A stretch of 64,000 nucleotides of DNA from Candidatus Regiella endosymbiont of Tuberolachnus salignus (GTDB lineage Bacteria; Pseudomonadota; Gammaproteobacteria; Enterobacterales; Enterobacteriaceae). Location of the stretch: NCBI RefSeq assembly GCF_964020115.1, contig NZ_OZ026542.1:1-64000 (forward strand). Direction: 5' to 3'. Shown here piece after piece: positions 28,964-42,741 of this stretch. How positions within the stretch are numbered: position 1 is the first letter of the stretch; each line of letters starts with the position of its first letter. Under the pieces are notes generated by a model. It was not told where the DNA came from, did not search any database, and saw only the letters and a program-made list of their open reading frames with translations. The position numbers were made by a program, and so were the translations under genes.

Positions 28964-31090
28964 ATGATAAATCATGCTTTTTCCGCACTTATCTGTGCAG
29001 AGAGGCTATTACGCCTCGCTGGGTTACACCCGATGGGTACTGAAGAATTTACCGGTAAAAACAATATTCAACCGGATGCTGTTGTGCCCGACAAACAACT
29101 GAAAATTCACATTGATAAATTTGCTGCTCCATTATCTGCTCGGTTTCGGTTACAAAAACTGCCATTAAAAAAATTAACACCGGAGCATTTGCCATTGGCA
29201 TTTCGTGACCGAGAAGGAAAATTTGTTTTATTGGCGCGAATTAATGAAGATAAAGCATTATTGCAATATGCGGATACTGAACAGCCTAAAATAATAGATC
29301 GGGCTGAATTAAATGATTTATGGGGAGAATTATGTTTATTATGTAAACAATCCCGTTTTGACATTCGTTGGTTTATTCCAGCGTTTCTTCGACATCGCAA
29401 TCAATTAGTACAAGTATTATTATTATCTCTATTATTACAATTATTGGCGTTAATTGCCCCGCTCTTTTTTCAAGTCGTTATGGATAAAGTATTGGTTCAC
29501 AATGCTTTGGCAACTTTAGATGTATTGGTTATTACCTTAGTGATTGTCGGTATATTTGAAGTGGTGCTTAAAAGTTTACGTGAATATTTATTTTCTCATA
29601 CCACGACACGGGTTGATATTCAGCTTGGTGGTAAGCTTTTTCATCATCTTATTCGTTTACCTTTAAGTTATTTTAAACAGCGGCATGTGGGTAATATTGT
29701 TGCACGTGTACGGGAACTGGAGAGTATCAGAGAATTTATCACTGGCTCGGCGCTGACATTATGTGTAGACGTTGTTTTCTCTGTAGTGCTCTTCGCTGTG
29801 ATGTGGATGATTTCACCTTATCTTACCTTAGTGGCGCTAATTGCTATCCCCTTCTTTGTGTTGCTGGCGGCGTTAACCACTAAGCCATTGCAAAAAAGAG
29901 TGGAACAACTGTGTTGTTTTGCTGCCCAAAATGGCTCATTTTTGACCGAAACGGTAGCCGGAGTGGAAACGGTGAAGAGTTTAGCATTAGAGCCACGCAT
30001 GCAGCATCGTTGGGAACAACAAACCCGAGATTTTGCCCAGGCCAATTTTCGGGTGCAAAATTTGCAAAATTTTAGTAGTCAAGCGGCACAGTTATTACAG
30101 AAAGTGACAGGCGCCACTGTGGTTGTTTTAGGCGCGTACCAAGTCATGGATATCCATTTGAGTATCGGTCAGCTGATCGCTTTCAATATGTTGTTGGTGC
30201 AGGCGATGCTGCCGATGACCAAATTGGTCGATCTGTGGCAACAAAGTATTCGCGCTCAAGTCGGATTATCGTTATTAGCTGATATGTTGACATTGCCGAT
30301 AGAACAAGCGGCGGGGGAGGAGCAAGCATCAGAGCCATTCAAAGGAAATATTGCCTTAGAACAAGTCGTGTTCCGCTATCGACCTGATTTGGATCCGGTT
30401 TTGCGGCAATTCACTTTACATATCCACGCAGGTGAACATATTGGATTGGTAGGCCCTTCAGGTTCAGGTAAAAGTACCGTTGCTCGTTTACTACAGCGAC
30501 TCTATAACGCTGAACAAGGGAGCATCACTATTGATGGTCGGCCACTCAATTCGTTTTCACCCAGTTTTTTACGGCGCCAAGTTGGTGTGGTGATGCAAGA
30601 AAGTCATTTATTCAATCGTACGGTACGTGAAAATATCGCCCATTCATGCCCCACCGCGCCATTAGATGATGTCGTAAAGGCGGCTCGTTTGGCTGGCGCT
30701 GATGAGTTTATTTTAGCTCTCCCTCTAGGTTATGACACGGTTTTATCTGAAGGAGGGGCTTCACTTTCGGGGGGACAGCGTCAGCGTATTGCTATTGCCC
30801 GTGCGTTGTTGGCTGATCCTCGCATTCTGATTTTTGATGAGGCGACCAGTGCGTTGGATGATGAATCTCAAGAACAGATACAAAAAAATATGGTGGAAAT
30901 TGTTGCGAACCGAACGGTTATTACTATCGCTCACCGTTTGTCTACTGTACGTCAATGTCATCGTATCGCGGTATTTAAACAGGGTACGATTGTTGAGCTA
31001 GGCCCCCATGATGAGCTGTTGAAATTAAAGGGAAGTTATGCTCGTTTATGGCAGCAGCAGGTTAATTTCAGTGAGGAGGAAATTAAATGA
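28964..31090 (+). CDS. rtxB: Type I secretion ABC transporter, RtxB/HlyB type
   Basis: A 708-residue inner-membrane exporter. It has an N-terminal peptidase-C39-like domain without the catalytic Cys (residues 1-130), a six-helix membrane domain from about 145 to 430, and a nucleotide-binding domain with GPSGSGKS at 497-504, LSGGQRQRIAIARAL and FDEATSALDD. It pairs with the periplasmic adaptor encoded next and a TolC-like channel elsewhere to export RTX toxins. A second ABC gene downstream makes the set resemble the rtxB-D-E systems of MARTX toxins. The stop overlaps the next start by 4 bases. Confidence 0.9.
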   Translation: MINHAFSALICAERLLRLAGLHPMGTEEFTGKNNIQPDAVVPDKQLKIHIDKFAAPLSARFRLQKLPLKKLTPEHLPLAFRDREGKFVLLARINEDKALLQYADTEQPKIIDRAELNDLWGELCLLCKQSRFDIRWFIPAFLRHRNQLVQVLLLSLLLQLLALIAPLFFQVVMDKVLVHNALATLDVLVITLVIVGIFEVVLKSLREYLFSHTTTRVDIQLGGKLFHHLIRLPLSYFKQRHVGNIVARVRELESIREFITGSALTLCVDVVFSVVLFAVMWMISPYLTLVALIAIPFFVLLAALTTKPLQKRVEQLCCFAAQNGSFLTETVAGVETVKSLALEPRMQHRWEQQTRDFAQANFRVQNLQNFSSQAAQLLQKVTGATVVVLGAYQVMDIHLSIGQLIAFNMLLVQAMLPMTKLVDLWQQSIRAQVGLSLLADMLTLPIEQAAGEEQASEPFKGNIALEQVVFRYRPDLDPVLRQFTLHIHAGEHIGLVGPSGSGKSTVARLLQRLYNAEQGSITIDGRPLNSFSPSFLRRQVGVVMQESHLFNRTVRENIAHSCPTAPLDDVVKAARLAGADEFILALPLGYDTVLSEGGASLSGGQRQRIAIARALLADPRILIFDEATSALDDESQEQIQKNMVEIVANRTVITIAHRLSTVRQCHRIAVFKQGTIVELGPHDELLKLKGSYARLWQQQVNFSEEEIK

Positions 31091-32472
31091 AATTTTTTTA
31101 TAAATCCCGTTTTTATCAACGCATAGTGCAATGGCGTGTTAAACAACAGCAAGTGGCTCGTAGCCGTGATGAATATGATTTTTTGCCTGCTTATTTAGAT
31201 ATCGTTGAACGTCCCGCAGCGCCTTGGGCGCGCCGTACTGCCTGGTGTATCTCCTTATTTTTATTATTAGTTTTGGTTTGGTCGATCATCGGTAAACTGG
31301 ATATCCATGCTACGGCGTTGGGACGGGTGATTGTTTCAGATCATTCGAAATTAGTGCAGCCGTTAGAACAAGGCGTGGTGGTGGCTATTAATGTGCGTGA
31401 CGGTGAACACGTGCGAGCCGGACAATCCTTAATTGAATTAAATCCGGTGGGCATTGATGCTGAAGTGCGTAATATTAATCAACAATTGATGCATCGTCGG
31501 CTTGAAAAAGCGCGTTTAACCGCATTATTAACCGATGACCCACTGGCTAATTTTACACCGCCAGCGGAGAGTGAGCCTCATTTGATTGAAACACGTCGTG
31601 CATTGCTACAGCGGGAACTTGATGAAAGAAATGCGGAATTAAAGCGCCAAGACGTTGAATTAGCGGTTAACCAAACTAATTATCAAGCAGTAGAGCAAAA
31701 AATATCCAGTCAAAAGCGGTTATTAGAAAATATTGAAAAGCGTTTAGAAGCCCGCCGTTCATTAGCTAAAACACAATCCATTGCTAAGATGGAGCTGCTC
31801 GAACAGGAAAAAGAGTGGTTAAATGCCAAAGCTGAATTAAGCTCGCTCAATGGTCAGCAATCGATATTACTTTCTCAACAACAAAGTTATATTCAGGGTA
31901 AACAACGTTTTTTAGCGGAAAAAAGGCGCGATTACCGTGAGCGTTTAAATAAAGCGAGTGAGGTCATCAGTCAGCTCACTCAGGAGCAGATTAAAATTGT
32001 TGAACGACAAAATTTACAAAAATTGCGAGCGCCTGTAGACGGTGTAGTACAGCAACTGGCGGTACACACTTTAGGGGGGGTGGTGACACCGGCTCAACAA
32101 CTGATGGTGATCGTGCCGGAAAATAAAGAGCTAGAACTCGATACCTTGTTATTAAACAAGGACGTCGGTTTTGTGCTGCCAGGCCAGCCGGTTGAAGTAA
32201 AAGTGGACAGCTTTCCTTACACTCGTTATGGCACTTTACAGGGTGAAGTAAAACATGTTTCTCGCGATGCAATTGATGATCCCAAACAAGGGCTTGTTTT
32301 TCCTGCTCGTATTCGTTTGTTTAATGACACCTTGACCGTAGATGGAAAACCTGTTCGTTTATCAGCCGGTATGTCGGTCAATGTAGAAATAAAAACGGGG
32401 CGCCGCCGCGTGATTGATTATCTACTAAGCCCATTACAACAATATCAATCCGAAGCGATGAGGGAGCGTTAA
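31087..32472 (+). CDS. rtxD: Type I secretion adaptor, RtxD/HlyD type
   Basis: A 461-residue membrane-fusion protein. A short cytoplasmic tail is followed by one membrane helix (about 52-70, SLFLLLVLVWSIIG), a lipoyl-like half (GRVIVSDHSKLVQPLEQG), a long coiled coil (about 150-310, rich in Glu/Gln/Lys), the second lipoyl half (KLRAPVDGVVQQLAVHTLGG) and a beta-rich C-terminus. It bridges the inner-membrane exporter and TolC. ATGA overlap with rtxB; one base before the rtxE start. Confidence 0.92.
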   Translation: MKFFYKSRFYQRIVQWRVKQQQVARSRDEYDFLPAYLDIVERPAAPWARRTAWCISLFLLLVLVWSIIGKLDIHATALGRVIVSDHSKLVQPLEQGVVVAINVRDGEHVRAGQSLIELNPVGIDAEVRNINQQLMHRRLEKARLTALLTDDPLANFTPPAESEPHLIETRRALLQRELDERNAELKRQDVELAVNQTNYQAVEQKISSQKRLLENIEKRLEARRSLAKTQSIAKMELLEQEKEWLNAKAELSSLNGQQSILLSQQQSYIQGKQRFLAEKRRDYRERLNKASEVISQLTQEQIKIVERQNLQKLRAPVDGVVQQLAVHTLGGVVTPAQQLMVIVPENKELELDTLLLNKDVGFVLPGQPVEVKVDSFPYTRYGTLQGEVKHVSRDAIDDPKQGLVFPARIRLFNDTLTVDGKPVRLSAGMSVNVEIKTGRRRVIDYLLSPLQQYQSEAMRER

Positions 32473-32473
32473 T

Positions 32474-34675
32474 ATGACGCAACATCAACAGAAAATTATT
32501 CAACCATTAGATGCGTTAGCGCGGGCAGCCGCTTGTTTTGATTTGGCAATTGAATCATCTCAATTGCAACATCAATTAGGATTGTCGATTGATGAAATAG
32601 ATGATATTGCGATTTGTCGTTGCGCCGGGTGGATTGGGCTGCGTGCCCGCAGGATAAAACAAAAGGTGACTCGATTTAACACATTACCCCTGCCAGTCAT
32701 GTTCTCTCATCAAGGTGAGACTAAGACAGAGACAGAGACAGAGACTAAGACTGATTCTGATGACACTGATGACGCTGATAACAAAAATAAAAACGAAACA
32801 AAGCAATGGTACTTACTATTGCAGCTCAGTGAGCAGCATGCAGTGGTCTATTTTCCTTCAGAGGGGATACAACGACAAATAACCCGTGATGAATTGCATC
32901 AATTATGGCAAGGGGAGGCCATATTATTAGCCAAAGCAGAAAAACGTGCCGTTACGCCTGCTTTTGGTTTTGGTTGGTTTATTCCTTTAATCGTTAAGCA
33001 TGCTCATCAATTACGAAATATTGTTTTGGTCTCGCTATTGTTGCAGGGGATCCTGTTAGTCACGCCGATGTTGTTTGAAACGGTCATTGATAAAGTTTTG
33101 GTCAGTAGAGGAATCGATAGCTTAACCGTATTAGGGATAGCCATGGTGGCATTGGCTATCGCTGAGCCTTGTTATACTTTTTTACGCGGTTGGCTATTTT
33201 CTAATTTATCGACTCGGGTTGGGGCAGAACTCAATACCCGCCTTTATCGGCATTTACTGAGTCTGCCATTAAATTATTTTACTAGCAGGCAAACAGGACA
33301 AACTATTGCCAGAGTAAGCGAAATGGAACAAATCCGTAGCTTTTTAACCGGTTCGGCATTGACTATGTTATTAGACTTAGTCTTCGTTGGAACCTTTATT
33401 GCGGTGATGTTTTATTACAGTGTTCCATTAACGGCGATCGTATTAATTTCACTGGTGTGTTATTTGGTTTTTTGGTTTTCTGTCGGGGGGATATTGCGTA
33501 AACGTGTTGAACATGAGTATGAGGCGAGTGCCAACGCAACATCTTTTCTTACTGAAGCGATCACCGGCCTGGAAACGATAAAAACGACGGCGACGGAAAG
33601 CCAATTTAATCGTCAGTGGCGGCAATATTTAGCGACTTTTGTTCGCTCAGCTTTTAATACCGCACAAGCAGGTAACTTAGCAGGGCAAGGGATCAACCTA
33701 ATCCATAAGCTTACTTCGGCGATGTTACTGTGGTACGGCGTTCAACTCACCTTGGAAGGTAAACTTTCTCCTGGTGAATTAGTCGCATTCAACATGTTTT
33801 CGGGTTATGTGACCCAGCCGATATTGCGCTTAGCGCAGGTTTGGCAAGATTTTCAGCATACTCAAATTGCCTTGAAGCGTATTGGTAGTATTCTTGATAG
33901 TCCAAGTGAACCCGGCAGCGCGGGCTTAGTCTCTGGTTGTGAAAGTGCCGGAAGTATTAGTTTTAAACAGGTGCGTTTCCGTTATCGAGCCGATATTCCA
34001 GAAGTATTGCAAAATCTTAATTTGGAAGTAAAAAGCGGTGAATTTATCGGTATTACAGGCCCTTCTGGTTGTGGGAAATCAACGCTAACCAAATTATTAC
34101 AACGACTGTATACGCCACAGCATGGTCAAATCCTCGTCGATGGACAAGATTTAGCCATTACAGATCCAACCTCCTTGAGGCGTAAAATGAGCGTTGTTTT
34201 ACAAGAAAGTGTGTTGTTTTCTGGTACGGTGCAAGAAAATATTTGCCAATGTCGACCGGATGCCGATTTAGAATTGGTGGAAGAAATTGCACGTCAAGCG
34301 GGCGCTCATGATTTTATCAGTGCGTTACCGCAAGGATACCAGACACAGGTTGGCGAAAAAGGGGGCATGCTTTCGGGCGGTCAGCGCCAGCGGGTTGCGT
34401 TAGCGCGGGCATTAATGGCGGATCCACAGATTTTAATTTTAGATGAGGCGACCAGTGCATTAGATTATGAATCAGAAGCAGCGATTATGCGTCAACTGCC
34501 GGTGATCACTCGTAATCGAACGGTAATCTGTATTGCCCATCGTCTCAATACGTTACAAAATTGTGATCGAATTTTGTTGCTACGAGAAGGGGTGGTGCAA
34601 GAGGAGGGAACCCATGATGAATTAGTGGCTAAAAAGGGACATTACGCCCGTTTATGGCATCTGCAAACCAGCTAA
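32474..34675 (+). CDS. rtxE: Second type I secretion ABC transporter, RtxE type
   Basis: A 733-residue ABC exporter with the same plan as RtxB and Walker A GPSGCGKS at 529-536, then LSGGQRQRVALARAL and LDEATSALDY. RtxB/RtxE pairs are thought to work as a heterodimer. Residues 82-110 form an acidic, low-complexity insert (TETETETKTDSDD) encoded by a short hexamer repeat at 32717-32752. AGGGAG precedes the ATG. No toxin gene or acyltransferase gene follows in this window; repeats come next. Confidence 0.9.
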   Translation: MTQHQQKIIQPLDALARAAACFDLAIESSQLQHQLGLSIDEIDDIAICRCAGWIGLRARRIKQKVTRFNTLPLPVMFSHQGETKTETETETKTDSDDTDDADNKNKNETKQWYLLLQLSEQHAVVYFPSEGIQRQITRDELHQLWQGEAILLAKAEKRAVTPAFGFGWFIPLIVKHAHQLRNIVLVSLLLQGILLVTPMLFETVIDKVLVSRGIDSLTVLGIAMVALAIAEPCYTFLRGWLFSNLSTRVGAELNTRLYRHLLSLPLNYFTSRQTGQTIARVSEMEQIRSFLTGSALTMLLDLVFVGTFIAVMFYYSVPLTAIVLISLVCYLVFWFSVGGILRKRVEHEYEASANATSFLTEAITGLETIKTTATESQFNRQWRQYLATFVRSAFNTAQAGNLAGQGINLIHKLTSAMLLWYGVQLTLEGKLSPGELVAFNMFSGYVTQPILRLAQVWQDFQHTQIALKRIGSILDSPSEPGSAGLVSGCESAGSISFKQVRFRYRADIPEVLQNLNLEVKSGEFIGITGPSGCGKSTLTKLLQRLYTPQHGQILVDGQDLAITDPTSLRRKMSVVLQESVLFSGTVQENICQCRPDADLELVEEIARQAGAHDFISALPQGYQTQVGEKGGMLSGGQRQRVALARALMADPQILILDEATSALDYESEAAIMRQLPVITRNRTVICIAHRLNTLQNCDRILLLREGVVQEEGTHDELVAKKGHYARLWHLQTS

Positions 34676-34697
34676 TTCGCTAGTTTATATGGGGTGA

Positions 34698-34805
34698 TAT
34701 AGCCAAACCAGTTTAATTTGATTTAAGTGTTGTCGTCGCTTGCCGTACTATTTGTACTATCTGCGCTCATCCGCCTTGAATCAAATTAAACTGATTCGGC
34801 TATAC
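34698..34805. repeat. Family A palindrome, copy 3 (intact)
   Basis: 108 bp from TATAGCC to GGCTATAC, uninterrupted, the best reference for the element split at 14788-15020. It lies 20 bases after the rtxE stop. Confidence 0.9.
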
Positions 34806-34827
34806 AGGTGACATCACCCCATACATT

Positions 34828-34958
34828 TATATCCTTTGTCTTTGAAGTTGCAGCTTTGTTGGCTGCGAGTGTGAGTCTGAATCACATAGTTTGTCTATGC
34901 TCATCAGACTCACACCCTGGCCGCGCCGCGCTGCAACTCTTCAAAGACAAAGGGTATA
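34828..34958. repeat. Family B element, copy 6
   Basis: 131 bp from TATATCCTTTGTC to GACAAAGGGTATA, with the motif AGTTTGTCTATGCTCATCAG in the centre. It ends directly at the stop codon of the next minus-strand gene. Confidence 0.82.
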
Positions 34959-36659
34959 TTAAGGCACAGATGCTGCGTTCAGCTCGTTATGTACGTAGTT
35001 CCTGTAGCTTTCGAATAACTTTTTATCAGCGCAATCTTTCATTTCACCTTTACACAGATGACGCATGTCGATATTGGCCTGATAGAACGGCGATACTTTC
35101 AGTTGGGCATGTTCGAGTAAAATCCCACCTAAGAAGGCGATATCGGTCATTTGACCCAAATCAGACACTGTCGGCGTATCTATGTTATCCCGCAGACTGA
35201 ACTGTGTGAGGTACGCCGCGTTCGGTAAGGTCGTTGTGTAACCATTCTCCCAATCAAGCGCAGGCTGATGATCACCAAAATACATAAATAGGGTTGGTTT
35301 TTGACGCTGATCGACAAATTGGAAGAAATCAATTAATGCGGCGTCTGAGATTTTGATCTTCTCTACATAGTGACTAAATTTGCCCGCGGAACTTTTGTTT
35401 TTCACATAATTGTTTAGCTGATAGTTATCTTTATGATTGGTGTCGTAAGGGGCATGTTCATACATGGTTAACGCATAGACAAACAAGGGTTTGTCGGTTT
35501 TGGTTGTTAAGATTTGTTTGACATAGTTGAGTATATCGGCGGTGCGGATGTGCCACAGATTCTTTTGTAGCTTACCGGGATAACCGAGTTCCTGTGGTTG
35601 AATGATCTTATCAGCCCCCATTATTTTATAGGCATGATTTGCGTTGTAAGCGGATTTATTAAACGGCGTGAGCACCACGGTATAATAGCCATTATTTTTC
35701 ATCTGCTTGAATAAGCTGTCGTTGAGGTGGTCGACTACCGAATAGAATACCGAGTTTTTCATTGCACCAAAATCGTCACTAGGTAACCCGGTAAGCGCAG
35801 TAAATTCCGATAGCCAAGTTCCGCCACCGAATGTTTGTACTCTCATCAATGAATGTGCTTTAACGTTATTATCTTGCTCAAACATCGCAAGATGAGGCAG
35901 CAACATAGGGTTTGGTAGTTTATACAGGCGCGGATCGGTTGTTGATTCTTGTAGCAGTAAAACAATATCCGGTTTTTTGCTATCGATGTTGGGTTGTGAT
36001 CTCGTTAGCGTTGCAGCGCGTGTTTTAAAATAGCTTGATTTTTCTTCAGAGAAAGAGGGCGGTGTGTAATGAGCCACTCTGCTAGACATCACCAGATTAG
36101 ATATCACGCCGGTTCCAATAGGTAATGTATTACTCCAAACAGGTTGATAATGAATTACACAGAGTGTGAGCATCAAACCACTTGTTACCATTGTACAGAG
36201 TCCGACTATTTGCGGGAAATAGTTCGTCCGACGGGGCACCGCTCGCCAACTGACAATGGCTGTGATGATCATTAATAATAATAAGCCGATGAAGGCTAGC
36301 CCAGTTAACGGGTAGTAAAGCAAAGTTTCAGTGTTTGATGGATCAAGCATTATATAGAGATCGGGAAACATCAGTTTCTCTTTGTAATGATGAACCTTGA
36401 GTTGATTAACAAATTGAAAAATGATGACCAATACACTGCTGGTGGACAGGGAGAATATAGCCTTGCCTGAGAAGAAATAAAGTAGCCCACAAAAGAAAAC
36501 AAAGGCACTGAATGCAGACAAGATGGGATAAGCATTTGTAGCATCGTTGCCACATAAGATGATTATGGCAGCAATGAATAACATCAGTGAATAGACACAT
36601 GTTTTTGGCGCGTTTTTGAACGTATTGAATATTTTGTGTCTTGTATTTTGGGGTGACAT
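34959..36659 (-). CDS. LTA synthase/phosphoethanolamine transferase-like sulfatase-fold membrane enzyme
   Basis: About 566 residues: four or five membrane helices in the first 190 residues, then a periplasmic sulfatase-fold domain (about 230-530). The candidate nucleophile Thr is in TFGGGTWLSEFTALTG, the position used by LtaS-type phosphoglycerol or phosphoethanolamine transferases. QESTTDPRLY and FGDHQPAL supply metal ligands. Such enzymes decorate lipid A, glycans or lipids in the envelope; the acceptor here is unknown. The start is uncertain: I use the ATG at 36659 (MSPQNTRHKIF); the frame is open to an ATG at 36710, but those 17 residues (IKIKIII) look non-coding. The gene stands alone, opposite to rtxBDE. 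Confidence 0.75.
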   Translation of the reverse strand: MSPQNTRHKIFNTFKNAPKTCVYSLMLFIAAIIILCGNDATNAYPILSAFSAFVFFCGLLYFFSGKAIFSLSTSSVLVIIFQFVNQLKVHHYKEKLMFPDLYIMLDPSNTETLLYYPLTGLAFIGLLLLMIITAIVSWRAVPRRTNYFPQIVGLCTMVTSGLMLTLCVIHYQPVWSNTLPIGTGVISNLVMSSRVAHYTPPSFSEEKSSYFKTRAATLTRSQPNIDSKKPDIVLLLQESTTDPRLYKLPNPMLLPHLAMFEQDNNVKAHSLMRVQTFGGGTWLSEFTALTGLPSDDFGAMKNSVFYSVVDHLNDSLFKQMKNNGYYTVVLTPFNKSAYNANHAYKIMGADKIIQPQELGYPGKLQKNLWHIRTADILNYVKQILTTKTDKPLFVYALTMYEHAPYDTNHKDNYQLNNYVKNKSSAGKFSHYVEKIKISDAALIDFFQFVDQRQKPTLFMYFGDHQPALDWENGYTTTLPNAAYLTQFSLRDNIDTPTVSDLGQMTDIAFLGGILLEHAQLKVSPFYQANIDMRHLCKGEMKDCADKKLFESYRNYVHNELNAASVP

Positions 36660-36799
36660 AATTATTATTTTTATCTTAATGTAGATTTCGTCTAGGAAAA
36701 TCACAGGCATGCTTTCAATTTTATCGGATGGGAAAAAATATTACCCTTTCCTTTTCAGAGGCGAAGGGTATATCGCTCGTTGATAAAGCGTAATAATTA

Positions 36800-37561
36800 T
36801 TAATCATTAGAATCAATGTGTTGTAAATCATCTTGGATAATTTGCCCATTTGAATCAGCTTCGGGTTTCAATACGCCATCATTAGCGAGAAAATCATAGC
36901 GTTGAAAATAAGCGCTACGTACCATCAGATAAGGATCCGGTGAGTTACGCAACAAAGCATCGGAATTCAATAGTTGTGCCCGTGTCTCTATCCCTTCGAT
37001 AATCCATTTACCGGTAGACATCCAAAATGTTAGATAATTGAGCACAGGATATAAAGTATCTAGCCATTTTCCGCCATCTTGGCGAAATGTTGCACTACCG
37101 TAACCCGGCAGAACCAGATAGGAGCCATAGCCAACATTATAATGACCCAATGTAGAGCCAAAACGATAGGGAAGCTCTCTTGCCAATTTAGGATTAGCCA
37201 TACCTGCAACATCAACAAATCCACCGACACCCAATAAAGTATTTAGAAAAAAACGATTGAAATGTGTCATGGCCTTATATGCGTCGCCGATCAACAAGCT
37301 ATTGACCATACTGGCCGGCTCTTCAAGATTACTGAAGAAATTATTGAGTCCATTGCGAGCACGTTGTGGCATAGCACCACGCCACATCACAGCTACCGGA
37401 CGCAACAGGTAAGGATCAAGGATGTTATAGTTAAAATTAAACATCGCTCGGTTAAAACTCTCTAGTGTATCGTAACGATGTGGCTCATTTTTTTCCAGCG
37501 AACGACTGGTACAACCCACTAGCAAAATTGTAAAAATTAGCCAAATCAGGCGATAATTCAT
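36800..37561 (-). CDS. mlaA: MlaA (VacJ) outer-membrane lipoprotein
   Basis: A 253-residue lipoprotein (E. coli 251) that removes misplaced phospholipids from the outer leaflet and hands them to MlaC. The start is the ATG at 37561, giving MNYRLIWLIFTILLVGC with the lipobox LLVGC at Cys17; an in-frame ATG 60 bases upstream would bury the signal peptide. Conserved segments are DTLESFNRAMFNFNYNILDPY, SNLEEPASMVNSLL, GVGGFVDVAG and GPGYGS-like LPGYGSATFRQDGG. Repeat elements surround it on both sides. Confidence 0.94.
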   Translation of the reverse strand: MNYRLIWLIFTILLVGCTSRSLEKNEPHRYDTLESFNRAMFNFNYNILDPYLLRPVAVMWRGAMPQRARNGLNNFFSNLEEPASMVNSLLIGDAYKAMTHFNRFFLNTLLGVGGFVDVAGMANPKLARELPYRFGSTLGHYNVGYGSYLVLPGYGSATFRQDGGKWLDTLYPVLNYLTFWMSTGKWIIEGIETRAQLLNSDALLRNSPDPYLMVRSAYFQRYDFLANDGVLKPEADSNGQIIQDDLQHIDSND

Positions 37562-37635
37562 ATCTTTGTTACATAAATGCATCCCGTTTGCGGAGAACTT
37601 ACAACAGCAACCTTTCAGCATTCACCCTGTGGTGA

Positions 37636-37760
37636 TATACCCACAGCCCTTGAAGTTGTTTTCGGCTGCCAGGGCGTGAGACCGATGAGCGTAGATAGAC
37701 TACGTGATTCGGCAAACACCCGCAGCCAACAACGCGGCAGCTTCAAAGGCGAAGGGTATA
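37636..37760. repeat. Family B element, copy 7
   Basis: 125 bp from TATACCC to GGGTATA, upstream of mlaA. Confidence 0.85.
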
Positions 37761-37872
37761 AATTAATTTTTTGACATTCTCTCCTTACTGGAATCCAGAG
37801 GGAGAGCCTCGTTATAGTCTGTTGAAATCTCATTTTTCATCAATTGAGCGTCGCTCAAAGAAAATTTTGAAT

Positions 37873-37982
37873 ATACCCTTCGCCTTTCAGGTTACGGCAG
37901 CGTTGGCAGCGATCACTCATCCTCTGTCATGTACCGATTCGATTGATTGCTGCCTTGTCGTAACGCAAAATTCATGGGATAT
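37873..37982. repeat. Family B variant, copy 8
   Basis: 110 bp from TATACCCTTCGCC to CATGGGATATA, with the variant centre ATCACTCATCCTCTGTCATG also seen at 17182-17295. Family E-like sequence (CAATTGAGCGTCGCTCAAAG) lies immediately to its left. Confidence 0.75.
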
Positions 37983-38374
37983 AGTCTCTTAGACGGTGAC
38001 GACTGATCGTTCAGTGTCTGGTGTCTGCTTCAAAAGCGAAGGGTATTATACCTAACATGCAAATTGACTCTGCTGTCGGAAAAATATTCGGTGAAATATA
38101 CGCTTTGAAGGCAGGAAATTCAATGTGGAAATTATGAAATAAAGTGTTTCAGGCACGGGTGTTTTTCAATGTAATTATCGTTTGAAACTGTTTGATACCA
38201 CGAATTTTTGTAGTACTTACTTCTCTCTGGATTGAGTGTTCTGCTTAATATTATATTCAATGAATTTCGAGTTACGGCAAGGCGGCAATCAATCGAATCC
38301 CCGAAGGGTATATTGCGTAAATGAATGTTTATGCAATTGCTTCTTTCCGTAATTTACTTTGCAGCGTCTTGTTT
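37983..38374. other. Non-coding region with repeat scraps
   Basis: No gene is seen. A family B fragment, TGAATTTCGAGTTACGGCAA, lies at about 38258-38310. Confidence 0.55.
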
Positions 38375-38481
38375 TATAGCCGAATCAGTTTAATTTGATT
38401 TAAGACGGAGGAGCGAAGACAGTACAAATAGTACAGCAAGCGACGACAACATTTAAATCAAATTAAACTGGTTTGGCTATA
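38375..38481. repeat. Family A palindrome, copy 4 (inverted)
   Basis: 107 bp, the reverse orientation of the other copies (GGAGGAGCG and CAAGCGACGACAAC in the middle), from TATAGCC to GGCTATA. It lies 130 bases upstream of the LRR effector gene. Confidence 0.88.
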
Positions 38482-38611
38482 ACGTCAGCGAAATCTCGAA
38501 TAGGCTTTTAGTTAGTATTCTTCACTCTCTACCATTTATTTTGTAACAACTACATTTTTTATAGAGGCTAATTTGTTTTTTCTAGTAGTGAGAAAATAGT
38601 GAGGTGTTTCG

Positions 38612-42125
<3,514 letters not shown>

Positions 42126-42172
42126 GGCTTTGTCACCACAAAGGAAACTGCATTCTGGCTTGAGTGGACAAA

Positions 42173-42577
42173 TTAAATTAGCAATTTACGGTCTTTTATC
42201 ATTAGCGCTGACAGACCTTGGGCGGCGCGCAGGGCGGGCAGGCCGGTTTTGCGCCCCTCAGGGGTGGTGGTGCCAATGATATTGGAGGTGGTTTCGGCCT
42301 CACTTTCCCCTTGGGCGACCCGGACGACCACGGTGACAGGCTGAATTTGATCGCCAATGGCCTCGAGCGCACGGGCTAAGGTGCCGGTTTCACCCGCTTT
42401 GCCACTGGCGGTGAGCACATCGGTGAGCAGAACCGGGGTATTGAGTGGAAAGGCAGTGACATCGGCATCGTCAGCGGTGCAGACCATGCCTACAATGGCG
42501 GTGCTAACAGGGGTAATGGGGCGGGTGCCTTCGTTGATTTCTTGTACACTGACACCATGGTGATAAAGTGGCGGCAT
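42173..42577 (-). pseudogene. P2-like tail sheath protein (FI), N-terminal fragment
   Basis: 121 native residues (42577 down to 42214) of a contractile tail sheath protein, then 13 residues from the IS21 end. The start [25 protein letters not shown] and the segment [24 protein letters not shown] are typical of P2 FI and relatives. The remaining two thirds of the sheath are gone, so no contractile tail can be made. A toxin-antitoxin pair and the fibre genes lie upstream on the same strand, in P2 order. Confidence 0.88.
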
Positions 42578-42741
42578 TGAGCGGATCTCCAGTTACGATT
42601 TCCGCTAGTGTGCAGGGTTTTGTTGCTGAGCGCAGGGGGTTCGGGGTGTGTGAGGGAGGGGACACTATCATCTATCCGGCTTTTACTGACTTTGCTGCGT
42701 CAGCAAAACAGAAACGTTAGGGGGCTTGTTCCAGCAGATCG

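Noticed and set aside
34808..35200. 130-residue ORF crossing family B copy 6 into the sulfatase-fold gene
   Set aside because: Overlaps a repeat and the antisense of a well-supported gene.
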